Assembly (NCBI GenBank): GCA_033398695.1
Contig: CM065812.1
Location: 137,026,858-137,090,857 of the forward strand
Reading direction: 5' to 3'
DNA: 64,000 nt
Source: Orobanche coerulescens
Taxonomy: Eukaryota; Streptophyta; Magnoliopsida; Lamiales; Orobanchaceae
This document shows positions 1 to 9,202 of the stretch, one piece after another. The number at the start of each line of letters is the position of its first letter. The first letter of the stretch is position 1. The position numbers and the translations under genes are program-made. The notes beneath the pieces were generated by a model that saw nothing but the letters and a program-made list of their open reading frames with translations, made no database searches and was not told the DNA's origin.

Positions 1-791
1 ATTCCGCTAAATCCAAAGTTAAGAATGAAAGGATCTTGGGACACTTGATGATGCGTATTCATCAATCGGTTTAAGGCAATCTAAGGGACGGTTTCCCTAA
101 GAGACGATAAAGTAATGCCTATATGATTCCCAATGACTAGTCGAAGTCATCATAAGACTTGGCTCACTTAAGTGATGATGCAGTCTTAAGAGAAAACTAC
201 GGTATTATGTACTCATGTTTGACTCGATGTACTCATTCGTAATAATCCGGTAAAGCCACTGTGATGATGGCCTAGGATGCGCTCACGCAATGTCTGTGAT
301 TGACAAGAAGCTTGAAGCTCGCTCTATCTCGATAAAAAGGACACTTGAAAACTGATACCCGAATCTGCCCAGAATGTGTTGGTCTATCTCCCATATGACC
401 TACAGGGCAGCTCACTTGATGGAAAATGGTGAAATTGGTGCCATTGGAAAGGTTTGTGTCTACTTTCCAAGGAAACCAACCATTTGATCACATCCATCAT
501 GTTGAGTGACATATGACTATTGTTGCAAAGTAGGACAGGATATGTCCGGTAATTTGCTGAGTCAACTTCGATAGAGCTTTGTGATCTGCTCAGGTCGATC
601 TAGGTTACGTACTGTATGTGAATGAAAAGCTATGGGTGTCTAGTTTTCATAAGTTCTTACAGTTTCGTTGATACCTATTGAATCGAAGAAGTTATGACTG
701 ATTTAGTGCATGGAGGTCAAGACTTTGGAAAACTTGATAAGTCTTTAGCGACTCTGCACTTTGGATGTGTCGCGCTCTTTTTGTCCTTAGA

Positions 792-1100
792 CCAAGGTTT
801 GTTTTTCCCATTGGGTTTTCACTTGGTAAGGTTTTTAACGAGGCGACCTATGAGAACATCCATACAATGATGCGTTGTACTTCTGTTCAACTTAGACCAA
901 GAGGTATTTTTCCCACTGGGTTTTTCCTTGGTATAGTTGTGAGGGCAACTTGGCATCCGACTCCTATGATTTGAGGTACTCATCAGGGGGAGTCGTTATG
1001 TATACATCAGGGGGAGTATACATGACATGTTATGTTGGTGCGTTGCAATCTTTTCCTCATCAAGCCTTTGTTTTTCCCATGGGGTTTTGTTTTGGCTTGG
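792..1100 (+). repeat. Three copies of a CCAAG..CCCAnnGGG..CTTGG hairpin
   Basis: Hairpins at 792-826, 897-931 and 1061-1100. Each has an outer arm pair (CCAAG/CTTGG in the first two; CAAGCC/GGCTTG in the third), T-rich inner arms and a central CCCAYTGGG or CCCATGGGG. The third copy keeps pairing although its arm sequence has changed. They lie between the purine tracts in the 3' non-coding part of Co1. Confidence 0.7.
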
Positions 1101-1157
1101 AATATGTTTTTTACGAAGGCAACATCTTCTGCACCATTGTTGTATTAGTGCTCGACA

Positions 1158-1166
1158 CAGGGGGAG
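1158..1166 (+). promoter_or_regulatory. Polypurine tract of Co1
   Basis: CAGGGGGAG directly abuts the TG of the LTR, as expected for the plus-strand primer. The same 9-mer occurs at 984-992 and 1008-1016 without an LTR behind it. Confidence 0.7.
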
Positions 1167-1392
1167 TGTTCCGGGAATTATTATTCCCGTGATGTGTCTT
1201 ACCTAATACTGATTGTAGATACATAGATGGAAGGTTCTAGATCCTTCTAGAGGTAGTAGGATCCTATTAGATGTCTTACCTTATCTAGGAATCCTATGTA
1301 TGGAAGGACTCTCATTGTAATGCCTATATAAAGGCCCCTCTATCAGTGTTATGAATGAATTGATTTGCTGTCTTTTACTTTCTCCTCAAACA
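1167..1392 (+). repeat. LTR of Co1 (226 bp)
   Basis: Begins TGTT and ends AACA, a perfect short terminal inverted repeat. It contains a TATATAAAG box near 1325-1333 about 65 bp from its end. It is preceded by a polypurine tract, so it is a 3' LTR rather than a solo LTR. Confidence 0.7.
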
Positions 1393-1566
1393 ACTTGGGA
1401 TTTATAACACAATTCAAAAAAATATATATATCTATCGGTTTAATTACACACCATCTCTAATCTAGGTTGCCAACCTCTCTTTATGATTCTAACTAGCTAC
1501 TAGATAATAAATTCCACACTTGAAAAAAAATAAAAAAGCTACGCGATGAACTTGAAAATTTACCTC

Positions 1567-1573
1567 TATATAA
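1567..1573 (+). promoter_or_regulatory. TATA box of the small secreted-protein gene
   Basis: TATATAA in the context CTCTATATAAGG. It lies 79 bases before the ATG at 1646, leaving a short leader. The upstream ATG at 1577 is too close to the TATA box to be in the transcript, which decides the start in favour of 1646. The same box is conserved in copy B (26292-26298). Confidence 0.65.
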
Positions 1574-1645
1574 GGCATGCACCATTATAGTACATGGAAA
1601 GCAAATACAACTATAAAACTCTATTTTGTGCACATATCAAAAAAA

Positions 1646-1885
1646 ATGTCTACTACACGCTTTGTCTCGATGATGGTCATGGCAATGGCCTTGATTGTCG
1701 CAATGACATGTACTTACAATTGTGAGGCAAGTGTATTTAATGGAGGCTGCCCTTCCGGCACTGTTAGAGTTGGAACTCAGTGTGTGGCTATAGATCTTGC
1801 TGCTAAATATTATCCTACCGATACTGATTATGATGGGGAGGCTAGTGCAGATCTTTCTGCTAAATATCATCGTACACAAGACTGA
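1646..1885 (+). CDS. Small secreted Cys-containing protein, unknown family (79 aa)
   Basis: I do not recognise the family. The product starts MSTTRFVSMMVMAMALIVAM, a hydrophobic signal peptide that likely ends near NCEA (residues about 25-28). The mature part is about 50 residues, begins SVFNGGCPSGTVRVGTQC, and holds only two cysteines 11 residues apart. The tail has two related segments, DLAAKYYPTDTDYDG and DLSAKYHRTQD. At DNA level the second is a copy of the first with one extra base, so it ends at TGA where the first reads DYDG. The start is chosen from the TATA spacing and from conservation in copy B. AATAAA follows at 1958. An apoplastic peptide or peptide-hormone precursor is possible (the DY pair could be sulfated), but that is inference. 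It is the only apparently intact non-transposon gene here. Confidence 0.65.
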   Translation: MSTTRFVSMMVMAMALIVAMTCTYNCEASVFNGGCPSGTVRVGTQCVAIDLAAKYYPTDTDYDGEASADLSAKYHRTQD

Positions 1886-1957
1886 TTATGATTTGGTCTT
1901 TAAGAGCAGTTTGTACGTCTAAATAAATGGTGTTGTCTTGTATTAATGCCTTAATTA

Positions 1958-1963
1958 AATAAA
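1958..1963 (+). terminator. Polyadenylation signal-like AATAAA
   Basis: AATAAA 73 bases after the stop codon of the small gene, in an AT-rich 3' flank. It is also present in copy B. Confidence 0.45.
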
Positions 1964-2324
1964 ACCATGAAGTTTATATAAATAAATATATGATGTTTTC
2001 GATAATTTTCATTGTTTAAAGCATTAATTTCCACTAAGATTTTGTTTTGAATCAAGTGTATGTGAGCGCGTATGAAATATTATTGTCACATTCCTATTCA
2101 TAATCCACATGCCTCTTTTACAATTCGTATACATAGAAATGAAGTCATAAAGGTTGATCATGTATAATGCAAAGCTTAGGGCATTGTTAAACGATGACGA
2201 ATAATCAGTATGTAAATACTGAGTAAACAAACTAACCCACGTAAAATATTGTAATAAAAGAGGTTTCAACGAAGATGCCACATGAAGAAGAAAGAGGGAA
2301 GAGTATTTTTGGATACATTAAAAC

Positions 2325-2612
2325 TGAAATAAAAAAACATCCAAAGTTGCAATGAAAAGCAACAAGCGGAATAAAACATCAAGTTGTGTAGAATTAAACA
2401 TCAACTTAGAATTATAATATTTTACACATGATATCAAGTTTGATATAAGAAAACATAGACTACTAAACAAGAAAACATCAATTCATGTAGAAGAAGACAT
2501 CAACTAATTGATGTAACCTAAGTTCTACTTTAGAAAACATCAAGTACGTGAGAAATAAACATTAAAACTGGTAGAGTTAAACATCAAAAGTGGTAGAATT
2601 AAACATCAACTC
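2325..2612. repeat. Degenerate AAACATCAA direct repeats, block A
   Basis: The word AAACATCAA and one-base variants recur roughly every 20-40 bases, often as GTAGAATTAAACATCAA. The tract is cut off by truncated Ch1 gag. The fuller copy is at 46600-47420. Confidence 0.6.
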
Positions 2613-2613
2613 A

Positions 2614-3409
2614 AACTTATCCATTGCTCCTTCCTTGATTTCATACGCCAACGCCTTATCTTGGTATTGGCGGAGAGTGGTACATTCAAAACCGGACATG
2701 TACCTCTGGATTTCTAGTTCATCCTCATTTCAAAGTGAATCATCATCTCTGCATCTGTTCTGACCAGATATTGAATAAATGCTAACTGTTGATTAAACGT
2801 CTTAATGGTCTGGGATACGGGTTCGTCTGATGGCTGAGCAGAGAAAAACTCCCGAACTTTGGCTTCCCTCACAGGACGAGGGCAGTACTGAGCTTCCATC
2901 ATCATTTTAAATTCTGTCTAATCAGCATCATGTTCTGCATGTCGGATAGCTTCCCACCACTCGGATGCCTCCCCAATCAGAAAGTACTGGGCAATAGGAG
3001 CTCTCCTGTCGTCTGGGCAATTAATTCCAGCAAAAAATTTCTCCAATTCCTTCAACCAATGATCCCAAGTGGGAGTCTCGAAAAAGCCGTCAAATTTGGG
3101 TGGTTGCATTTTCGCTACCTCTTGCAACCATCGGTCACCTCGATTTCCCATTTCTGGGAACCTTTGTTGTCCATCTCCCTGCTGAAGTCCCACTGCCATC
3201 TGCATTCGGTCCACGACATGGGCGAACTGAGTCATTTGATTCACCACTTGACGAAGGAGTTCTGGTACAGCAGGTTCCGATTCGTTATTGATGGATTGTT
3301 GCGGCTCGCCTGAGCTATGACTAGCCTGATTAGAAGGCGACGCCTCCCTTTCAACATTCCTTCGTCCGCGTCGACGACCGTGACCACGTCCACGTCCGCC
3401 TCTCAACAT
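2614..3409 (-). pseudogene. gag: Ch1 truncated second gag
   Basis: Nucleocapsid-shell precursor of the retrotransposon, N-terminal part only. It starts MLRGGRGRGHGRRRG at 3409, with AG-t directly before the ATG, as in the other copy. Its retrotransposon-gag core (WDHWLKELEKFFAG, ASEWWEAI, CPRPVREAKVREFF) matches the gag at 22694-21543. A TAG stop at 2918-2920 replaces a glycine codon of the sister copy, and the frame is cut at about 2614 before the zinc knuckles. It cannot give a functional capsid. Confidence 0.85.
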
Positions 3410-3410
3410 A

Positions 3411-3513
3411 CTGTAAGAACAAATACTTAATATACAGGAAACAATCATCGTTCTAATGTTCAAGTATAAAAAGGTACAACATGTAAAGAACGAGATAGAG
3501 TTTAGGAACTTAC
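3411..3513 (-). other. Predicted leader intron 2 of Ch1, left copy (103 nt)
   Basis: On the minus strand GTT|GTAAGTTCC starts at 3513 and TTGTTCTTACAG ends at 3411, leaving one T before the gag ATG. The same unit is present in the right copy (22798-22696) and in Ch2 and Ch7. Inferred from splice-site consensus only. Confidence 0.5.
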
Positions 3514-3628
3514 AACCACCATTCGCATGAAGACGTAGGCAGTACAGTGATGTCATTCACGGCCGGTTACCTCAAAAGACGTAAATGACCCCTATTTTAA
3601 CCCAATGGCCAAGATATCCATAATATTA

Positions 3629-3640
3629 GCTCCGATACCA
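3629..3640 (-). promoter_or_regulatory. Primer binding site, left Ch1 LTR
   Basis: Minus strand TGGTATCGGAGC, 5 bases after the LTR end. It matches the initiator-Met tRNA 3' end except for G in place of A, a G:U wobble with the tRNA. Confidence 0.8.
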
Positions 3641-3859
3641 TAATCTGTAACACCCCCGATATATTCAGGAATATTACAGCGCCGTAAATCCTTTACATAA
3701 AAATTTACAAGGCTGAAGAAATGAAATGACAATAATAGATACCAAATTACGAAAACACTGAAATAAAATACAACAGTCTGGTTCAAAACCGAGAAGACAA
3801 ATATCCAATGAAGGGTTATTAATACATCACCAAAAATCCAAACATCATAAACTGTTGAC

Positions 3860-3871
3860 GTACTCGAGTAC
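3860..3871. repeat. U5 palindrome GTACTCGAGTAC
   Basis: Perfect 12-bp palindrome between the predicted splice acceptor and the LTR end. It is repeated in the right LTR (23145-23156) and, extended to 16 bp, in Ch2 and Ch5. Confidence 0.8.
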
Positions 3872-3977
3872 TTACTGAAATGACCAACAAACAACAGATA
3901 ATAAACCCGGCCGGAACATCACTTTGCACCCTCGTCGTCATGCATCTCCAGTGGTTGTTTCCCCGCTCTCCTGGATC

Positions 3978-4368
3978 CTGAACATACACAAATGTTCACC
4001 CCCGAAGGGGTTAGCACAACGATGCTAGTACAAGTACAATAATCATACAACAGTGATATAATCAACAATTATATCATAACAAGTTTCTCCAACGAGAAAT
4101 ATCCACAACACATATCATATCATAACAGTTTCAACATACTGATGGTATTCCAACGATCCAGCGCACACAGCTATAGATTCCCATGATGATCCCGTCGGAC
4201 CAACACATGGTGGAACTACCTGTCCAACGATCCAGCGCACACAGCTATAGATTCCCATGATGATACCCGTCGGATCAACGCATGGTGGACATATAATCAC
4301 AACACATTTACACAATACAATCACATCATAACTGTCATAATATAAACAATTCTAATTAGAGTACTTGC
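3978..4368 (-). other. Predicted LTR leader intron 1 of Ch1 (GC-AG, 391 nt)
   Basis: Minus strand: exon ...CCGAG, intron GCAAGTAC..., branch-like CTAAC with its A at 4011 (33 nt before the end), acceptor GTTCAG|GATCC. The same unit in the right LTR spans 23653-23263 with identical length. Based on consensus and cross-family conservation, not on transcripts. Confidence 0.5.
4150..4291 (-). repeat. Tandem repeat inside predicted intron 1, Ch1 left LTR
   Basis: Two 74-bp units beginning CCAACGATCCAGCG on the plus strand, near identical. The same pair is at about 23435-23577 in the right LTR. Confidence 0.8.
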
Positions 4369-4562
4369 CTCGGTTCGTTGACAAGAATAGAACTTCCACA
4401 AATATCAAAATACTCGAAGGTCGTCCCCTTCGATCAATCACGTGTCAAGCTCGAACCTTAACAAAAGAAATAGCATAGAATTCATCTCATTCCGTATGAA
4501 CGTTTAACAATTCAAAAAAATTACGGTAGGAAGTCCTTAATATGCAATCTGTCTGGATCGCT

Positions 4563-4776
4563 TAACGCACGCTACGAATCTTATGTAGCGTACATTAATG
4601 CTACTCGTTAGCGCGCGCAGTACACACAGTCTAGCATACGCTAACCAGGCATGGTCAGTGCCTCACTGATCAGCCGACTGACTCGCCTGATGACTTAACG
4701 CACGCTAAGTTCCAACGTGGCGTACGTTAAACGTACTCGATAGCGCACGCTAATTCACGTAGCTTAGCGCACGCTA
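4563..4776. repeat. Distal TAGCGC palindrome cluster, Ch1 left LTR
   Basis: About eight variants of TAGCGCRCGCTA, including 4563-4574, 4632-4643, 4696-4707, 4741-4752 and 4765-4776. In LTR orientation it lies downstream of the TATA box, unlike the proximal cluster. Confidence 0.8.
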
Positions 4777-5607
4777 AGCGTGCATGGCAGTTCACTGGAG
4801 GGCAGCAGATTATACAAATGGTGATGAAGTAAGCGAATTCCTCATTGATTAATGTTTGTATCCGGCTTCATGTTATGTTCATAACCTTTATGAATGATCT
4901 CATGGATAATAACCACTTCGAGGTGCAAGTATACGTATGATCATCATAACACCATAATCCGTCTTGATTACAATTCTCATGCGAAGTTGGTGATCTCCGG
5001 TTGATGTATTAGATTCTACTATCATTATACATATTCAGACTTCATCTTGAGGTGAACTAACAATTCCAACTTATACGAAAGAATATTTCTTAAGATGATT
5101 CTTCCTTTAAGTTCTTATAACCAAAATAATATCACCTCCAATTCATGATCACAAAGATAACATAAATCATACGGATTGCTAACTTCAGAATGTTTCTCTC
5201 ATCATTTGAAGTACTAGGATTCCAACTTCAAGGTTCCAACAATAATATCGTAATCGTAGATATTCCGATCTTCTAAACATGATGTTGTTGAATAATTCAC
5301 TAATGAAATTCAATATCTCATTAACATGATCATCTTATTCTCCATAACATGAATCTAGAATTGAAGATAGAATCAACATACCTTAATATGACGAAATCAC
5401 TGAACCACAAGGTAGAATCCGACTCCGGTTGGTTATGTGCCACTCCAAGGTGTTACTTCTCTTCAATGATCACTCACAAGTGATAACCAATATTCAAGGA
5501 TCAATAAGATGTGTTCTAAGTGTGTTAGAAGGATGATTATAGCTCTCTGGCCTTTCAAGAATGAAGAGTGGACGAAGGAAATGTAAGCCAAAACGGGTTG
5601 TTGTCTC

Positions 5608-5614
5608 ATTTATA
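5608..5614 (-). promoter_or_regulatory. TATA box of Ch1 LTR
   Basis: Minus strand TATAAAT directly downstream of the proximal palindrome cluster. Confidence 0.6.
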
Positions 5615-5635
5615 ATATTTTGCACTTTAGCTAAT

Positions 5636-5858
5636 TAGCGCACGCTACAATACATACTTAGCGCGCGCTAATAAGCGTTGACTCCAAATCTGTCCAGGTT
5701 CGTCTGTGGGAATCTTATCCGGACCCATGTCCCGGCTGGCGCATGTGCTAGCCGCCTACCTCAATAATTCAGTGTCTAGCGCACGCAACTCTTACATACG
5801 TAGCGTGCGCTAATAATAGCCGATAGCGCGCGTTAAGCTACATTCTTAGCGTGCACTA
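5636..5858. repeat. Proximal TAGCGC palindrome cluster, Ch1 left LTR
   Basis: Six sites: 5636-5647, 5659-5670 (perfect TAGCGCGCGCTA), 5777-5788, 5801-5812, 5824-5835 and 5847-5858. On the minus strand the cluster ends about 20 bases before a TATAAAT box at 5614-5608. Confidence 0.85.
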
Positions 5859-6013
5859 TCATGAGTTTGCATGAGAAAATTTGCATGTTGTTATACTTAA
5901 GTATAAGGATGCCAATGCAAGAAATATCATATTCCAATAATCAAGACCACAAATCCGAATAATGCAGGGTTTGAATACACATGAAATACACAGTAATAAA
6001 TCCGGATATTACA

Positions 6014-6050
6014 TACTCTCCTACTAAAAAGGAGTTTCGTCCTGAAACTC
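6014..6050 (-). promoter_or_regulatory. Ch1 polypurine tract and conserved hairpin over the pol stop
   Basis: Minus strand: hairpin GAGTTTC-AGGAC-GAAACTC (6050-6032) overlaps the pol stop codon, followed by a purine-rich run ending at the LTR start at 6013. The same arrangement is seen in Ch2 and Ch3. Confidence 0.75.
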
Positions 6051-7551
6051 AAGACGAAAATAACTCGGGATATCTAGACTTCATGCCATCTTCCGTTTCC
6101 CATGTGGCTTCTTCCATTCCGTGACGTGACCATTGAACTTTGACTAAAATGATTGGTTTGTTTCTCAACTGCTTAACTCGACTCTCGAGTATCTTGACCG
6201 GTCTTTCTTCAAACGTCCCATCCTGAGCGACTTCGATCTCCTTGAAATCAATGACATGACTAGAGTCCGGTATATATCTCTGTAACTGGGATACGTGGAA
6301 TACGTTATGAACATGGCTCAACGACGGTGGCAATGCCAATCTGTATGCCAACTCTCTAACTCTCTCAAGGATCTCGAATGGTCCGATATATCTCGGACTC
6401 ATCTTTCCTTTTCTTCCAAAACGAAGTATTCCCCGATTAGGAGAAACCTTTAAAAGTACATGGTCTCCCGTATTGAACTCCAAAGGGCGACGGCGTACGT
6501 CTGCGTAAGATTTCTGGCGACGTTGGGCGGTCAACAGCCTTTCACGAATCAGGGCTATTTTCTCTTGAGTTAGTACGATCAATTCTGGTTCTGTCCCGAT
6601 TAAGTCTGATGAATCATCCCAACATAGGGGCGATCTACATCTTCTCCCATATAATGCTTTGAATGGTGCCATCTTAATGGAAGCATGCCAACTATTGTTA
6701 TATGTAAATTCAATCAACGGTAGATGAACTTCCCAATCAGTTGACCAATCTAAGGCACAAGCCCTCAGCATATCTTCCACCGTTTGAATAGTCCTCTCGG
6801 ATTGTCCATCATTCTGTGGGTGATAAGCTGTGCTGAAGTTTAATTCGGTTCCCAAGGCCTTATGAACTGCTTTCCTAAAGTGAGACACAAAACGGCTGTC
6901 TCTATCAGAAATAATGGTCTTCGGCGCATGCAATCGAACTATCTCCGAAATAAATACTCGTGCCAACCTCTCTGGTCCCCACATGTCCTTAATGCCTAGA
7001 AAATGAGCTGATTTGGTTAAACGATCAACTATCACCCAAATCATGTTCATTCCTGTCTTGGTTCTCGTCATACTAATGATAAAGTCCATTGATATATCCT
7101 CCCATTTCCATTCAGGAATCGGGAGCGGCTTCAACATTTCGGCAGGTCGTTGATGTTCGATCTTAACCTGCTGACAAGTCAAGCATTTTGAAACATAGTC
7201 CGCTACATCTTTCTTCATGTTGCCCCACCAGAAATTCTGTTTCAAGTCCTTATACATCTTACTGGTGCCCGGGTGGATAGAGTAGGGCGAACTGTGAGCT
7301 TCCTTCATAATTGTCTGTTTCAGAACATCGACATCGGGAACGCAGAGTCGGTTCTGAAATCTCAAAACTCCATCATCATGAATTATGAATCCGGGGGCCT
7401 TCCCCTTGATCACTTCATCACGTAACCGAATCATCAGAGGATCATCTGTCTGTCTAGATTTTATTTCTTCGGCTAATGATGAAGTTATTTCCATCACGCA
7501 CAGTTTTCCTTGGACTCTTTGTAACCACACTTCAATTCCTTCTCGAATCAT
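6049..7551 (-). pseudogene. pol: Ch1 pol, C-terminal half: integrase and chromodomain
   Basis: Integrase inserts the cDNA; the chromodomain would steer it to marked chromatin. Visible in order: HHCC zinc module (HSSPYSIH ... CLTCQQ, residues about 85-130), the DDE core with Asp in EDISMDFI, Asp in IISDRDSRF and Glu in DGQSERTIQ, a GPFEILERV region, and a chromodomain-like tail (LVKVQWSRHGMEEATWE) ending YPELFSS. The reading frame is open for 500 codons and the catalytic residues are present. It is in frame with the upstream part at 9198-7555, separated only by one TAA stop (7557-7555), so it would otherwise be a single polyprotein. Classed as pseudogene because of that stop and the Co2 insertion upstream. 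Confidence 0.92.
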
Positions 7552-7554
7552 GTC

Positions 7555-9198
7555 TTATTGAAGGCTAAGTTGGGAGGTCAGCATCTCCAGCATCTGAAGA
7601 GAAACAGGCTTGCGGCTGAGTGCATCGGCTACTACATTCGCTTTGCCTGGATGATACAAAATCTCTAAGTCATAGTCCTTAATCAGTTCTAACCATCTTC
7701 TTTGCCGCATGTTCAACTCTTTCTGACTGAAGATGTATTTGAGACTCTTGTGATCCGTAAAGATCTGACAGTGAGTCCCGTACAGATAATGCCTCCAGAT
7801 CTTCAAAGCAAAAACTACTGCCGCTAGCTCCAAATCATGTGTTGGGTAATTCACTTCATAAGGTTTCAGTTGTCGTGAAGCATAAGCAATCACCTTATCA
7901 TTCTGCATCAATACGCACCCGAGTCCTTGGTTCGAAGCATCAATGTAAACTATAAATCTTCCAGTTCCCTGTGGAAGTGATAGAATCGGTGTCGTCGTCA
8001 ATCTCTTCTTCAATTCATCAAAACTAGTCTGACACGACTCGTTCCACTCAAACTTTTGAGTTTTCTGCAAGAGTTGAGTAAGTGGGCGGGAAATTTTGGA
8101 AAATCCTTCCACGAACCGACGATAATAACCAGCAAGTCCTAAGAAACTTCGGACTTTCTTCACATTCTTTGGAGGCTTCCAATCCAAAACCGCTTGGATC
8201 TTCTGAGGATCTACTCGGACTCCTTCAGCTGATACCACATGACCGAGGAACATTACTTCCTTTATCCAGAATTCACACTTAGAGAGTTTGGCGTACAGTT
8301 GCTCTCTTCTCAAAAGTCCTAATACAATCCGCAAATGCTGTGCATGCTCTTCCGGGCTCTTAGAATACACCAGAATGCCATCAATGAACACGACCACAAA
8401 TTTATCCAAATATTCGATGAACACTCGGTTCATCAACTGCATGAATACAGCAGGTGCATTAGTGAGACCAAACGGCATCACTATAAACTCATAGTGTCCG
8501 TAGCGAGTTCTGAACGCTGATTTCGGAACATCAGATTCTTTAATCCTCACCTGATGATACCCTGATCTCAGATCGATTTTAGAAAATACTGTTGCCCCTT
8601 GCAACAGGTCAAACAGATCATTAATCCGTGGCAACGGATACTTGTTCTTAATCGTCATCTTGTTCAGCTCTTGATAGTCAATACACAGTCGAAGCGTTCC
8701 ATCCTTCTTTCGGACAAAAAGAACTGGCGCTCCCCAAGGCGAAACGCTTGGCTGGATATAGCCTTTGTCCAGTAACTCCTCCAGCTGCTTCTTCAGTTCA
8801 TACATTTCAGTAGGTGCCATACGATACGGCGCCTTAGAAATTGGTGTAGCTCTGGGTTCCAGCTCAATGGTGAATTCTACATCCCGTCGTGAAGGTAGTC
8901 CAGGTAATTCGTCAGGAAATACATCTGGAAATTCATTAATAACACGAATCGATGAAAGTTCCACAATTTCGTCTTCTCTCCTCATTGCATAGCACCAATA
9001 TCCGGTACAGCCCTGTTTCAGTAATTTGACAGCTTTCATTGCTTTGATCAACTTTCCTAAACTTCCTGGTTTCCATCCCTCAAACAGTACTTCGGAGCCA
9101 TCATCAGCGATCAGCGAAATGTTCCTCCTTCGGTAGTTTACAATAGCTCCATAACGATTAAGCCAATCATCTCCGAGTATTAGGTCGTCTCCTTGCAT
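7555..9198 (-). pseudogene. pol: Ch1 pol, middle: protease end, reverse transcriptase, RNase H
   Basis: The first residues ([11 protein letters not shown]) are the end of the aspartic protease; its start lies across Co2 at about 21540-21182. The reverse transcriptase runs from [14 protein letters not shown] through [30 protein letters not shown] and [11 protein letters not shown]. RNase H follows ([33 protein letters not shown]). The catalytic FIDD box reads FIDG: codon 8379-8377 is GGC where Ch2 and Ch3 keep an Asp codon, a single-base change that should abolish polymerase activity. The frame ends at a TAA four codons into what is normally continuous polyprotein. Otherwise the frame is open for 547 codons, so the damage is recent or slight. 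Confidence 0.92.
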
Positions 9199-9202
9199 TT
9201 CT
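9198..9202. repeat. Co2 target-site duplication, left (TTTCT)
   Basis: TTTCT precedes the TG of the Co2 LTR and recurs at 21177-21181 after its CA. It lies in the Ch1 protease coding region. Confidence 0.9.

Larger units (their letters stand above)
1..1392 (+). mobile_element. Co1: 3' end of an LTR retrotransposon (probably copia-type)
   Basis: Only the 3' non-coding part and one LTR lie in the window; the rest is off the left edge. The right end is a 226-bp LTR preceded by a polypurine tract. Bases 1-780 show no open frame that I recognise, and I cannot name what they hold. Bases 790-1100 carry three copies of a hairpin, and short purine tracts CAGGGGGAG recur at 984, 1008 and 1158, a style of 3' region I associate with plant copia elements; no pol sequence is visible to prove it. 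Host block B, which lacks this element, has ACTTGGGATTT at the matching point, so the insertion lies immediately left of the small gene's flank. The 5-bp target duplication is predicted to be ACTTG. Confidence 0.6.
1393..2613 (+). repeat. Host block A: duplicated segment carrying the small secreted-protein gene
   Basis: This stretch is nearly identical to a second copy split over 26113-26505, 35142-35471 and 46290-46890. It contains the promoter, gene, 3' flank and an AAACATCAA repeat tract. Homology starts right after the Co1 LTR and ends at the truncated gag of Ch1, so both edges were set by element insertion or deletion. At the right edge block A and the truncated gag meet at a short AAACT microhomology (about 2613-2617). 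Confidence 0.8.
3646..6013 (-). repeat. Ch1 left LTR (2368 bp)
   Basis: On the minus strand it starts TGTAATATCC at 6013 and ends GGGGGTGTTACA at 3646. It carries the palindrome cluster (5858-5636), TATA box (about 5614-5608), a second palindrome cluster (4776-4563), donor-like GCAAGTAC (from 4368), a 74-bp tandem repeat (4291-4150), branch-like CTAAC (4014-4010), acceptor CAG (ending 3978) and a 12-bp palindrome GTACTCGAGTAC (3871-3860). Open frames inside it are by-products. Confidence 0.9.

Noticed and set aside
1577..1645. Upstream ATG extending the small gene by 23 codons
   Set aside because: It lies about 4 bases after the TATA box, so it cannot be in the transcript, and it would bury the signal peptide.
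2930..3313. 127-codon plus-strand frame, also at 22215-22598
   Set aside because: Antisense shadow of Ch1 gag, which has clear domain motifs on the minus strand.
3592..3894. 100-codon hydrophobic frame present in both Ch1 LTRs (also 22877-23179)
   Set aside because: Runs across the LTR end and primer site. Duplication of the LTR explains the conservation.
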